Shown here: piece after piece, positions 1 through 10,400 of the stretch | Layout: every line of letters starts with the position of its first letter | Position numbering within the stretch: position 1 is the first letter of the stretch | Source: Ostrinia nubilalis | Lineage: Eukaryota > Arthropoda > Insecta > Lepidoptera > Crambidae | Length of the DNA stretch: 64,000 nt | NCBI RefSeq assembly: GCF_963855985.1 | Contig: NC_087117.1 | Span: forward strand, 5,839,001 to 5,903,000 | Direction: 5' to 3' | Translations under genes and position numbers: made by a program | Notes under the pieces: model-generated | Told to the model about the DNA's origin: nothing | Seen by the model: only the letters and a program-made list of their open reading frames with translations | Databases searched by the model: none

Positions 1-35
1 GACGCCGTCGAGGTAATTAAATAAAAAATATTATT

Positions 36-384
36 CAGGGTGTTGATTTAAATCCTCGCCATATTTAGGGAGTTGATTAATAGCTTATTTTGATAACAAA
101 TCAGTAAAAAATTGAATTCGAAAAAAAATTTAAACGAACTTTAACTTAGTCAAAGAAAAATACCTATCCTACACTACCTACTTTACGTGGCTTTCTTCAG
201 TAGGCTATCCAACATAATAAGCGAGCGATTCGCGTAGCTCGATGGTGCCGCAGTGTAAACGCACGGAAAATATTCGCGAAAAATTCCACTTTCGGTTTGT
301 AATTTTTTTTGGTGGATAATGCGTTTATATAAGTTATAATAGGTCACCTAAATAAATATAGTGAGGATTGAAATCAACACCCTG
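36..384. mobile_element. MITE with CAGGGTG termini
   Basis: The ends form an inverted repeat: CAGGGTGTTGATTTAAATCC at the left and GGATTGAAATCAACACCCTG at the right. The interior is AT-rich and has no ORF. The same terminal motif bounds two other elements here (10582-10837 and 33708-33899), so this looks like a non-autonomous DNA transposon family. The superfamily is not assigned; flanks are TATT and TATA. Confidence 0.7.
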
Positions 385-419
385 TATAATACACAAATGA
401 ATCGCAAAATGTGTTAGTA

Positions 420-798
420 AGTGCATAACTCTACATATTATACATAGTAACACCCAGACCCGTCACAGAAATTAAAATTCATCATTTCAATTTCTGCCCG
501 GCCGGGAATCGAACCCGGGACCTCTCGGCATAGTAGTCCGTTCTGAGGTGGAATTGTGTAAAGCAATCGTAATCATTTGACAGTTCATAACGTACGATAA
601 AGTCAGTTAAACAAAGCGTTTGACAGAATGATCGTACGTTATGAACAGCACGTGACATTGGCGGAACAGTGTGCCCCCAGTGGCGAAAAAACACAAGTCC
701 ATCGCCATCAACAAATGAAGAAGAACATAGTTATGAACTGTCAAATGATTACGATTGCTTTACACAATTCCACCTCTGAACCACTACACCAAACGGCC
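420..798 (-). mobile_element. tRNA-derived SINE, split by a foldback element
   Basis: On the minus strand the head reads GGCCGTTTGGTGTAGTGGTT (from about 798). After an interruption the tRNA-like 3' half follows with a T-arm motif GGTTCGATTCC and CCCGGCCGGGCAG (about 535-493), then a SINE tail containing GTGACGGGTCTGGGTGT. A related tail lies near 38000. The head and body are separated by the foldback at 547-774. This is a known type of lepidopteran SINE and not a functional tRNA gene. Confidence 0.75.
547..774. mobile_element. Foldback element inserted in the SINE head
   Basis: The two arms are an inverted repeat of about 55 bp, starting GGTGGAATTGTGTAAAGCAA and ending in its reverse complement. 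The element is flanked by a direct repeat TCTGA (542-546 and 775-779), which is the target-site duplication expected from a cut-and-paste insertion. There is no coding capacity. Confidence 0.8.
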
Positions 799-1072
799 GA
801 CAAACATGTAATAAGCGTAGTAGTGTATTAGTACGTGTAGTTTTAAGAGCTCTATGAAGTATTATAACATTTCTTAATTAAATGTTATTAGTTAACGAGT
901 AAGAATATTTTTCATAATTTCGAAGTAAAAAAAATAGGCAACTGAATTTTTATACCGCGAAAACTACATGGAATTTTCAAACGGGAGTTTTACTATCACG
1001 TTTGTATAACTGAGCTCTATACGGTTCATCAAATAAATGGGAATGTCCGATTATACAGTCTCATAACATACT

Positions 1073-1816
1073 TTAGGTGGGTTGATATCTATCAGGTACT
1101 GTGCGGGCGTTCAGCATCCTATAATCGCCGCAGGGGCGCCAGCTGTTGTCTTTCTTTGGCGCTAGGTGCAGGGGTGATGACCACGGGCTCTCTGAGGGTC
1201 GAGCTGTGCCATTAGCTAGCATAGCTTCAAATTCTTGGCGAGCAATTTTTAGTTTGTCCGGAGCTAGACGGCGGGGGGAAGATGAAACTGGTGGGCCTGG
1301 AGTCGTGCGTATGTGGTGTACTGTGTTGTGTGGTGTAGTGCGATGTGTACCAGCTGGTCGAGTTATGTCAGGGAATTCAGCAAGAATTGTGTGATATCGA
1401 GTTTCGCCAGTCGAAACCTTTACAGAATGCACATTTTTACATATGGCAAAAGTTGCAACTGTTGCTATTGAAGTAGTGTTATCAATCAAGCGCTTATTGC
1501 GACAATCTACAATAAGGTGATAAAAATTTAAAAAGTCTACTCCTATTATGGGCTTAGAAACATCAGCTACTACAAAACGCCAGTTAAAAATTCTACGTAG
1601 GCCAAAATCTAAATTAAAATGTATATAACCATACGTTGCAATGTCCGAACCATTGGCAGCACACAAACTGAAGTTGGTCTTGGCACGACGATCTTGAAGG
1701 GCCGATCGAGGGAAGACACAGAGGTCGCTTCCGGTGTCGACCAGGAATTGCGTCTTCGTAGTACGATCGGTGATGAATAGGCGACCAGAAGTTGGTGGGC
1801 AATCGTCAGTCGCCAT
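1073..1816 (-). pseudogene. pol: Ty3/Gypsy Pol fragment: aspartic protease plus truncated RT
   Basis: The 247-residue reading frame starts at an ATG sharing one base with the gag stop. Residues ~10-110 are a retropepsin domain with the catalytic motif [13 protein letters not shown] and the later GVDFLNFY motif. Residues ~175-245 are the N-terminal fingers of reverse transcriptase ([20 protein letters not shown], then [11 protein letters not shown]). The frame is cut immediately after DRYQ by the deletion joining it to the LTR end, so the RT palm with its YxDD motif, RNase H and integrase are absent. I call it a pseudogene for that reason. Confidence 0.85.
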
Positions 1817-2685
1817 TATCGACTGCCCGTTGCATTTCCCGCCTTGTAGTCACAGGGGCGCACGCATTTCTTCGCCTTTTCTCCGAATTTACCGTGAAAC
1901 CAACACAGCGGGTACTTCCGGTAGCTGGAGTCTGAGCGCTGCCTAGACGACGATCTGCTGTTGGAATTATGCGTCGATCGATTTTGAGCTCTGCTGTTTC
2001 TTCCTGAAGCCATGTTTTGGAATTGTCGTCTGAGTTCCGCAATTTCGTTTTTGAGGTCGATAAAAACGTTGGGTGTCACATCACTAACAGCGGCAACTCT
2101 GGGCGTTGAAGTGGCGAGATCGTTCACGCGGTCTGCGAGGTCGGCGAGATCATCGATACTTGTGTGCGATGGTTGACCTGCCAGCACTGTCTGCACACCA
2201 TGTGGTAGTCTGCTGATCCAGATTGTTTTTAGGAAGTCGTCTGGGACGTCCACGCCGGCGAGGCTTTTTAGATGCCGAAGGAATTGGGACGGCTTACGGT
2301 CCCCAAGCTCCTCGTGCATCATCAGCTGTTTTAGTTTTTTTTCGTTCGAAGCGGTTAGGCGTTTGATCAATTCCGCTTTCAATTTTCCGTACTTATCTGT
2401 GGCTGGTGGGTTTATTATTATGTCTTTCACCTCACGAGAGTACTTGTTGTCGAGCTGGCTAATGACATAATTGAACTTGGTCGCGTCTGCCGTTATTCCA
2501 CTGATAGAAAACTGTCCTTCCACCTGCGCAAACCATATTTCGGGCTCCTCTGGCCAAAACGGCGGTACTCGAACGGCGACTTTGTAAATTTCCGTTGAGT
2601 TTGGTCGGGTCGTGGCGCCATTTTGTTCGGTGGGTCCAAAGTCCGCGGCACCTTGTGCGTCTTGAAATTCTTTCTCCATGTCCAA
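1816..2685 (-). CDS. gag: Ty3/Gypsy Gag-like protein
   Basis: This 289-residue ORF is the capsid precursor of the retrotransposon at 1072-3222. The N-terminal half carries the arthropod Gypsy Gag pattern: [19 protein letters not shown] near residue 41, then a helical capsid region with LIKRLT and [11 protein letters not shown]. The C-terminus has a serine/arginine-rich stretch and a cysteine/histidine motif, [15 protein letters not shown], resembling the Gag zinc-binding motif of arthropod Ty3 elements. The start is the first ATG after the LTR and primer-binding region. The stop overlaps the next ORF's ATG (TAATG), whereas related elements often read gag and protease as one frame, so a frameshift mutation or a stop-restart arrangement is possible. 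The ORF is otherwise intact. Confidence 0.85.
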   Translation of the reverse strand: MDMEKEFQDAQGAADFGPTEQNGATTRPNSTEIYKVAVRVPPFWPEEPEIWFAQVEGQFSISGITADATKFNYVISQLDNKYSREVKDIIINPPATDKYGKLKAELIKRLTASNEKKLKQLMMHEELGDRKPSQFLRHLKSLAGVDVPDDFLKTIWISRLPHGVQTVLAGQPSHTSIDDLADLADRVNDLATSTPRVAAVSDVTPNVFIDLKNEIAELRRQFQNMASGRNSRAQNRSTHNSNSRSSSRQRSDSSYRKYPLCWFHGKFGEKAKKCVRPCDYKAGNATGSR

Positions 2686-2699
2686 CTTGGGGTCACCAG

Positions 2700-3222
2700 T
2701 TTAGGTGGGTTGAGATAGGTGATGCTCGTAAATAAATGCAACTCACGGTTTAAATGCTATATTGTACATCCACAATGTTCTCAGCACAATGTATATAGTT
2801 CAGAAGGCACAATAGAATAAGAAGAGCACATACACACGCGGAATATAGTTCCATAAAGCACAGAAAGTCAATAGGAAGGAAGTATATAAGCGAAAGTAGA
2901 AGTATATGAGCAAATAACAGATCGATAGTTAAAGCGGTTAGTAAGAGCGGCGTGCGCTTCGCGTCGTAGCAGGAATCCGACTGGCGGGGGGACGCGCGGG
3001 CGCCGCCGTGCGCTCGGCAGGTATATAACGCTTATGTACGACGCGGAACTAGTCCGGCCGAAAGGTCGATACGCGTATCGATACCGATATCGACAAACTA
3101 GTACGCATCGCAGGGTGTATGTGATTATAAGTAAATGTGTTAAGTATAAATAGATATTGTGTGGATTATAATAAATATAAATAAATAAATTTAATAGTGT
3201 AGATAATAATAAGTTGCCTACA
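2700..3222 (-). repeat. 5' LTR of the Gypsy element
   Basis: This 523-bp block begins TGTAGGCAAC on the minus strand and ends CAACCCACCTAAA. The ends form a short imperfect inverted repeat (TGTAGG/TTTAGG). The same ending is found at the far end of the element (1072-1084), and the ATAC duplication abuts both. The LTR is rich in short AT repeats at its outer end. Confidence 0.75.
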
Positions 3223-3226
3223 ATAC

Positions 3227-3720
3227 TGTGCACTGGACGGATCGGGCTGAAATTTGGCATGCAGGTAAATGTTATGACGTAGGCATCCGCTAAGAAAGGA
3301 TTTTACGAAACTCCACCCATAACGGGGTAAAACGGGATACACGCGTACGAAGTCGCGGGCGGCCGCTAGTTGCCTATATAAATCTGTCTGACAACAAACC
3401 GTCTACTCGACCAAAGGGGCGCGCAATCCTCACCACGCGTTTGAAAACCAGCTTCTCGAAATGTCGTTTCAGCATATTTTTAAGATAATTTTGTCTACTT
3501 ATGTTTTGTCCGTCACATTGTTATCTATCTATATAATATATAAAAATGAAACCCGTTTTCCGTTGTCACGACATAACATGAAAACGGCTTGACCGATTTG
3601 GCTGATTTTTTTTTGTAGTTTTCTAATACTCTGTACAAGGTTTTTACGGAAAAAAATATAAAGAAAATCTCTACGCTAAGGTGGTACGAAGTTCGCCGGG
3701 TCAGCTAGTACTTATAATAA
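3227..3720. repeat. Short dispersed repeats
   Basis: No gene is seen. The stretch holds two common repeat motifs that recur in the window: CACGCGTACGAAGTCGCGGG followed by CGGCCGCTAGT (also near 4310, 8800, 22070 and 40540), and a second block ending CGCCGGGTCAGCTAGTAC. Confidence 0.5.
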
Positions 3721-3959
3721 ATCTGTAGAGAGGTCAATTCTGTACATGAAATATATTTTCAAAATAACTATCAGGGGGTGATTAGTGATCGATACTGATG
3801 CCAAAAATGCAATCAGTAAAATTTTTGTCTGTCTGTCTGTCCGTCCGTCTGTATGTTCCTTATAGAAACAAAAACTACTTGACGGATTTTAACGAAACTT
3901 GGTACAATTATTCTTCATACTCCTGGGCAGGTTATAGGATACTTAGGAATTCCCACGGG

Positions 3960-4335
3960 AACAGGAATAAGCGGGAAAATACTTTTGTATGAAAAATCTA
4001 AACCGCTTAAGTTAGACGCTTGAAATTTGGTATGTAGGTACCTTAGTAAACTTAAAGCTTAGTTACAACAGGATATTGCAAAATTCCCACGGGAACGGGA
4101 ATTAGTGGGAAAATCCTTTTGTATGAAAAACCTAAACCGCTTAAGTTAGACGCTTGAAATTTGGCATGCAGGTATCTTAGTAAACTTAAAGCTTAGTTAG
4201 AACAGGATATTGCAAAATTCCCACGGGAACGGGAGTTAGCGGGAAAAAACATTTGTATGAAAAAATCTAAACCGCGTAAGATAGATGAAGGTGGTAAAAC
4301 GGGATCCACGCGTACGAAGTCGCGGGCGGCCGCTA
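3960..4335. repeat. Tandem ~125-bp repeats, partly shared with 40300-40565
   Basis: Two and a half tandem units carry AAATTCCCACGGGAACGGGA, TTTGTATGAAAA and CTTAAGTTAGACGCTTGAAA. The same units, followed by the same CGGCCGCTAGT end, are found at 40300-40565 in the Arp1 last intron. They look like a repeated 3' part of one interspersed element. Confidence 0.6.
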
Positions 4336-4376
4336 GTGCTGAATAATTTCTTATTCTTATTGTTTATTTGTACCAG

Positions 4377-4472
4377 GTCCTGAAGAGCTACGCGGCGGCA
4401 CAACGCTCGCGGCGCACCACCCTCGCGCGGCTGGCCGACAAATACGCGAATTCCCTTTACATGGAGCCCATG
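4377..4472 (+). CDS. Lysine-rich protein gene, first exon in window
   Basis: The 96-nt exon follows TTTATTTGTACCAG and is followed by GTGAGA. It is open in phase 0 and reads VLKSYAAAQ ... YANSLYMEPM (32 codons). Its GC-rich codons contrast with the AT-rich surroundings. It joins in phase to the exon at 6386. Confidence 0.7.
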
Positions 4473-7400
4473 GTGAGATATTACTAAAGCCTGGTCCGTG
4501 AGCACGTAGAATTTCGTCCAATGACCCCAAGCTACCCATCCTTATCGCTCGCGCGTAATTATATTGCTGTCGCGACTGTGCGACGCGCGCCCGCAGTGAG
4601 TGTGCGAGCGCGACACCAACATAATGAGGGCTATCGTTTTTATACTTAACAGTTGGCACCCCTGGCGATTGACAGGACCTTACTCTACAGTGGCGCCATC
4701 TTGATGAGTGCAAATGCGATAGTCCTCCTACCACTTTAGCGCTCACCAGTTGGTGCCACTGTCTTCGCTACTAGCAAGTGACAGGACCTTACTCTACAGT
4801 GGCGCTAACTGGTGAGCGCTAAAACGATAGCCCTCATTACGAGCGATAAGAATGGGTAGCTGCTTGGGGTCATTGGACGAAATTCTACGTGCTTGCAGAC
4901 CGGGCTTTAACTGTTATAATCGAGATATCTCGAGACATTTTCATAATCGAACGAATTCGTTAGTATCACCACAGAATAATAATAAGTACTACGTACAGAA
5001 GTTTTACTTCGCGAAGGTATTTAAAAAAATGTATGCTCAATGTCATTAACAATATGGTGTAACTTAGCCTGTCTCAAGAGTCAAGCACCATTTTGTTGAC
5101 AAACGTCAGTGATCGGCACTGCGCCGAAGCTATTGGCTCTGTGCACGATTACAGCGCCAACTAGCGTCCACAACTTTGTGGGCTCTGTCACATTGACATT
5201 TAGGTCGTCTATTTGTGAAAAAATATCGAAATGAAAAAATAACAAATATTTTCGACTAATAAATTGTTGTGATACCACGATTTGGGTGGAAAAAAGGTTT
5301 TGAAATCATTTTGGTCATTCAAATCAAATGAGGTAAGTCCAAAAAGTGTGTTTAATTTTGATTGTGTCAGGGTTTGTTTACTTCATTTATAGTTGTAGTT
5401 TTACAGTAAAACGAAAAGAAAAAGCTACTTTAACGGTTTCATTATATAACAGTAAATATATTTAAATGTTCCTGTATCGCTAGTAATAAATTAAATATCG
5501 TTTTCAGATCGAAATAAGTATTGTTTTTAAGACCGGGTTTGTGAGTGTTACAATATCAAATTCCAACCACAAATCGTATTTAAAGGAAAGTTGTTGGTAT
5601 TGGCTGGACAAGTCCGAGATGTAGAAGAATTAAGAACAAAACAAGGGCAGAGTTCAATAATTCACGCTCTCATCATAAGGCAAACATCTGTGCACAACAA
5701 CTACTGTGACTCATTTTTGTACTACCACGTTGTATACTCTAGTTATTTCCAAATTGTAAACTGCTATTAAACCAGCCCTATCGAAATACAGTCCACTCTT
5801 TTATTTAAGTTCCCAGTAGGACCCTTTTCATGCGATTAATGAATGATATTAAAATGTATTAAGTAGAATCGCTTAGCCATTGACAGATACATCTGATGAC
5901 AGAGCTTACATTATTTCTACTTTTGACCACCATGAGCGCTGCGATAGATTATGTTACCCTCACCTAGTACTTCGCACCCAGCGAATAGGGCTGACTTCGG
6001 TAAAATGATGTGACGTGAGGTGCCAAACTGCGGAAAATGGTGGAGGAAATACATGATTTAGCATGAATTATATTTTGTGTTTCTAATTATTATTCAGGCA
6101 GTTAAAAAATATACTGCACAGTATTAATTACACCACCGTTTTTACATATAGTTTCTTGTCTTTACAATGCAAATGGGTAAAGAATACGTGCGTGCGTCAA
6201 TACTCGCTCGTGATTGTCCTGTCGATTAGGTACCTCAGGAGGGTTCGTCACGCGTGTTTTGTTTTCGATGCAAACTCGCGGAGATGAACAGGCTTGGTAC
6301 GGGTAGTTAGTTATGACATGTATGTAACTCATACGTTTTGGCGCGCTTTTAGCAGCTGACCGAATATTTTTTGTATTCGTTGCAGCAAGAAGGAGGTTAC
6401 ATCCTGAAGTGTGCAAACCTGCTGGAAGTCTCGTGGACGCTACAAAACAAGTGGTCACCCATCGCGCCGTTCCACCACCGCATGAAGTTCGATTTGGAAT
6501 ATATGGGTGAGTTTATGCTGAAACTAATTTTATTTTTATTTTGTTCGAAAAACATACAATGAAGCAATAACAGACAGACTAATATAACCACTGCTTAAGA
6601 AACTACAACATTTATGACTGGGTGATGAAATCGAAATTCTATTTAGTCCATCAGACAGCAAATAAAAAAATTTTGGACACATTATTTTTGAATTTTTTTC
6701 ATAATCGAATAATTACAGTATTATATTGAGTTGGAATGTCGCGTGGCGTCACTTTTGAGTAACAAATCTACTCGAGCGTGACGTAACGCGCCATTTCAAC
6801 TCAATGTAGCACTGTTATTATTTAATTAAGAAAGAAAATAAAAAATATGAGTAATATTTTCTAATTATCTCTCTGACGGACAAAATAATTAAAATTTTGT
6901 CATCTAGCCTATTCCGGACTTCCAGTAGTTAGAGGATAGCCAGTTCCTCTGTGGTTGATTCCGGGCGAAGCTCGCTTCCACCTTCGGCCTGATCATCACT
7001 TACTATCAGGAGAAATGCAGGCCAAGACTCAATCGCCTCCTTGTTCGTGTCTAAAGACATCATTTACTTGTTCCAGACGAATCCTACATAAAAATCATAA
7101 CGCAAGCGCACAGACAACTCTCAGACCCATCTCTCGAGACCGACGAGCGTACTCTGCTGCTATCCAAGATCATCTCCACCTGTTTGGAAGCCCAGGGACC
7201 CACCCAGGAGTTGTATGAGAGCATGTCATCAGACCCAGAGAACAATCAGTCCTTCAGATCACGAAGAACGACCCTGGACCAAGAACCAGACGACCCTGGG
7301 ATGAAAAAAAAGAAAGAAACCGAACTGATGGCTCCACCAAAGTCTTTGCCGAAGAAAACCAAACTCAAAGGCAAAGAAAATATAGCTGACAATCGAAAGG

Positions 7401-10400
7401 AGAAGCTTAAAAGGGGGAATAGTGATGAGAATTTGGAAAATGTTAAGAAACTTAAGACAGATTTGGGTGCGCAAAGTGGTTTAAGCGAAAATGGTGCTAA
7501 AGATGCTGTAAATAAGGATAAAAGTGATGATAACGCAAATTCTAATCCAAAACCAGTAGACAGAGCTAGTGTTGCCAGTAATAAGAAGAGCGAAGTGAAA
7601 AAAGTACAAAATAAGAAAGAAAGTGCAGCAAAAAAGGTTGGCAAAGAAACAAATGATGCTGACATTCTAAACTCTGTAACCAAAAAACCTAATGAAAATA
7701 ATGACAAACCAGAAGAAGCTTCACAGTCAAAAAACATACAAAATGCTGACAGTGAAAAAAATACTGAAAAGCAAAAACAGGTTAAAGAAAAAGTTACAAA
7801 AGCAGCGCAATCTGCCAAAAAAGATGATAAAAATGATCAAAAAACTGTTGCAAACCCAAAAAAGACGAATAAAACGACCAAATCTGACAATAACTTAGTA
7901 AATAAAGAAAAATCGACGGAAAAAATTGAAAAAGTCAAAAGTGGGACTAACAAAACCAAAGCTGACACTAAAAATGCTGAGATAAATAACGTGAAAGATA
8001 AACTGAACACCGAAAAAGGGGACAAACCTAAAAGTGTTGTAAGTGTCAAGAATAAAAATGCTACTAATGAACAAGGAAAGAAATCCAATAAACCAGAGAA
8101 AGAAGCCAATGTCAAAGGTGTGGCTAGTGCTAAAAAACAAAATAACGAACAAGATAAAGAAACAAACAAAGCTGTACCTAAAAACGTTAAAAGTGTTGCC
8201 ACTGTCGATAAAGAACCAAATAAAACTAAAGCTCCAATGAAACCAGTGAAAGAGGGAGTTAATTCAAAAAATACAAATGAAAATATTAAAAAAACTAAGA
8301 GTGACGTTAAAAAAGATACCGTAAATAATCAGAATAAACCTCAAAATGATAAAATGACTAAAAATACAAATCAGGATGCTAAAAAAGTGTTACCAAATCC
8401 AAAAAACTCTGTTAAAAATGTACCTTCAGACATTAACATAGAAAATACGTTAGAGAAAGCTGTCGAACATCGAAAGAGTTCTGTCAAAAGAAAGAGCAAC
8501 CTTGTCGACAAAATAGACGGTGTTGCCAGCGCTAAAATACCAAACTTGAGCTCCGAGAAAAATAAAAAAAACACAGACAGCAAAAAGGTGCCAAACTCAA
8601 AAACGGAACCAAAATTCAAATCGAAATTTATTCCGGGCGGTTTGAAAACTCACACTGGCAACACCAAAGTTTTGGGGAATATTGACAAGCAAAATAGCGA
8701 CAAGAAATCTAAAATACCTCAAAAGAAGCTGTCGCCTAAATCGGAAGCAACGTTGAAGAAGAATCCTCTAAGAATAAGCCCCAGTAAGTATTTCATACTA
8801 GCGGCCGCCCGCGACTTCGTAAGCGTGCATCCCGTTTTATCCCCTTAGCTTAGGGGTGGAATTTTGCAAAATCCCGTCTTAGTGAGCACCTACGTTCTAA
8901 AAGGAACCCCCACAGAAAGAGCCACCACACGTGTAAAGCTCACTCGCCTTCGTAAATTGCAACAAATCATTTATACTTTCTTATTTACAGGAAAAATACC
9001 TTCAAAGTTCAAAAACAGCTCGGATATGAACAAAATGAAGACGATCCAGAAAACCACGAGTATACCAAGTAAGTTTTACCACAGAATAATAATAAGTACT
9101 ACGTACAGAAGTTTTACTTCGCGAATGTATTTAAAAAAATGTATGCTCAATGTCATTAACAATATGGTGTAATTTAGCCTGTCTCAAGAGTCAAGCACCA
9201 TTTTGTTGACAAACGTCAGTGATCGGCACAGCGCCGAAGCTATAGGGCTGACTTCGGTAAAATGATGTGACGTGAGGTGCCAAACTGCGGAAAATGGCGG
9301 AGGAAATACATGATTTAGCATGAATTATCATGAATAATATTAACTACTCATTTACCTCTCAGTGTCTTGAGGCAACTTAAAAAAGTACATTCTGTGTTTT
9401 TATTATTATTTAAGCAGTTAAATACTGCACAGTATTTAGTACACCATTTTCTTTATTTTCTTCCATCATACACAAGAATACGCGTGCGTGAGTCAATGTT
9501 CGCCCGTATGTGAGGCCTTGTCGAATAGTATCCTGTAGGTGGGCCATCGTGCGTGTTTTGTTTTCGATGTAAACTCGCGGAGATGAACAGGCCTGGTTTT
9601 ACTACAAGTCTGGCGCATAACTCGAGTCAGTGCTTGAGGTATGGAGGGCCACGGTGACGTAATAACATAATTGATGTGACAGAGTCAAGTCATGGTTTTT
9701 GTTTTTGACATGTGTATGTATGTATTATTAATATTGTTATGTTTTAATTTTATTAATTATGTAATTTATTCTTTTTTTTTATTAATTATTAATTTATTGA
9801 ATTATGGTTTTTATTTTTATTTTTTTCTTCTCTTTTTTTTTGTTGTATAACGCTGCATAAAAGGCACAAGGCACCCACTGTAAATCAGTGTCTTGGCAGT
9901 CACACTCAAGATGTTACTGAGTGGGTGACCATTTTTGGCAACTTAATTTTATTTTTTTTGTGCAGTATTTGTTGCCTGAATCTGTTGTTGCCAAAATAGT
10001 TTTTTTTTTCTTTTTTTTCTCTTTATTCAGCATAATTATAATTTAAGGTATACAAGGCAAGAGTAAGTACATAAAAAAAAAACATAAAAACATAACAAAC
10101 AATAAATAAAAACATAATATTATGCTGAATAGGCGCCCGCTCAGCAAAAATCGCGACATGACACAAACGTCATGCCGAGAAGCTGGTTTTCAGCGGGAAC
10201 CAATGCGTGATGAGGGTTGCGCGCCCTTCTGGTCGAGATCTGTGGCCGAGACGGATTAATCAGATAGTGTCAGACAGGTTATAGGCAAGCTACAATCTGG
10301 TGACACAGTGAGCCAGGTCAGTCTACTGGCCATAAGGGCGCGCAACAGGGGGCGTGGTAGTCGATAAAAATTATGAAATTCAAAAGAAACAATAATAAAT

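Larger units (their letters stand above)
1072..3222 (-). mobile_element. Ty3/Gypsy LTR retrotransposon, internally deleted
   Basis: On the minus strand the order is a 5' LTR (3222-2700), a primer-binding region TGGTGACCCC directly inside the LTR, gag, protease and the start of reverse transcriptase. The RT then breaks off and joins the last ~13 bp of an LTR (CAACCCACCTAAA at 1084-1072). The whole element is flanked by a 4-bp direct repeat ATAC (1068-1071 and 3223-3226), as usual for Ty3/Gypsy. RT, RNase H, integrase and nearly all of the 3' LTR are therefore missing, and the copy cannot be autonomous. Confidence 0.88.

Noticed and set aside
482..560. A tRNA gene candidate with a B-box on the minus strand
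   Set aside because: The 5' half is displaced by an insertion and the sequence continues into a SINE tail.
2868..3260. A 130-codon minus-strand ORF
   Set aside because: It lies in the Gypsy LTR and beyond its end; Tyr/Ile-rich composition reflects AT-rich LTR sequence.
4236..4746. Minus-strand ORFs of 89 and 129 codons
   Set aside because: They overlap a splice-bounded plus-strand exon and palindromic repeats, and have no recognisable motif.
7246..8619. Antisense ORFs of up to 190 codons rich in Phe, Leu and Ser
   Set aside because: They mirror the lysine-rich coding exon on the other strand; AAA/AAG-rich sense codons give TTT/CTT antisense codons without stops.
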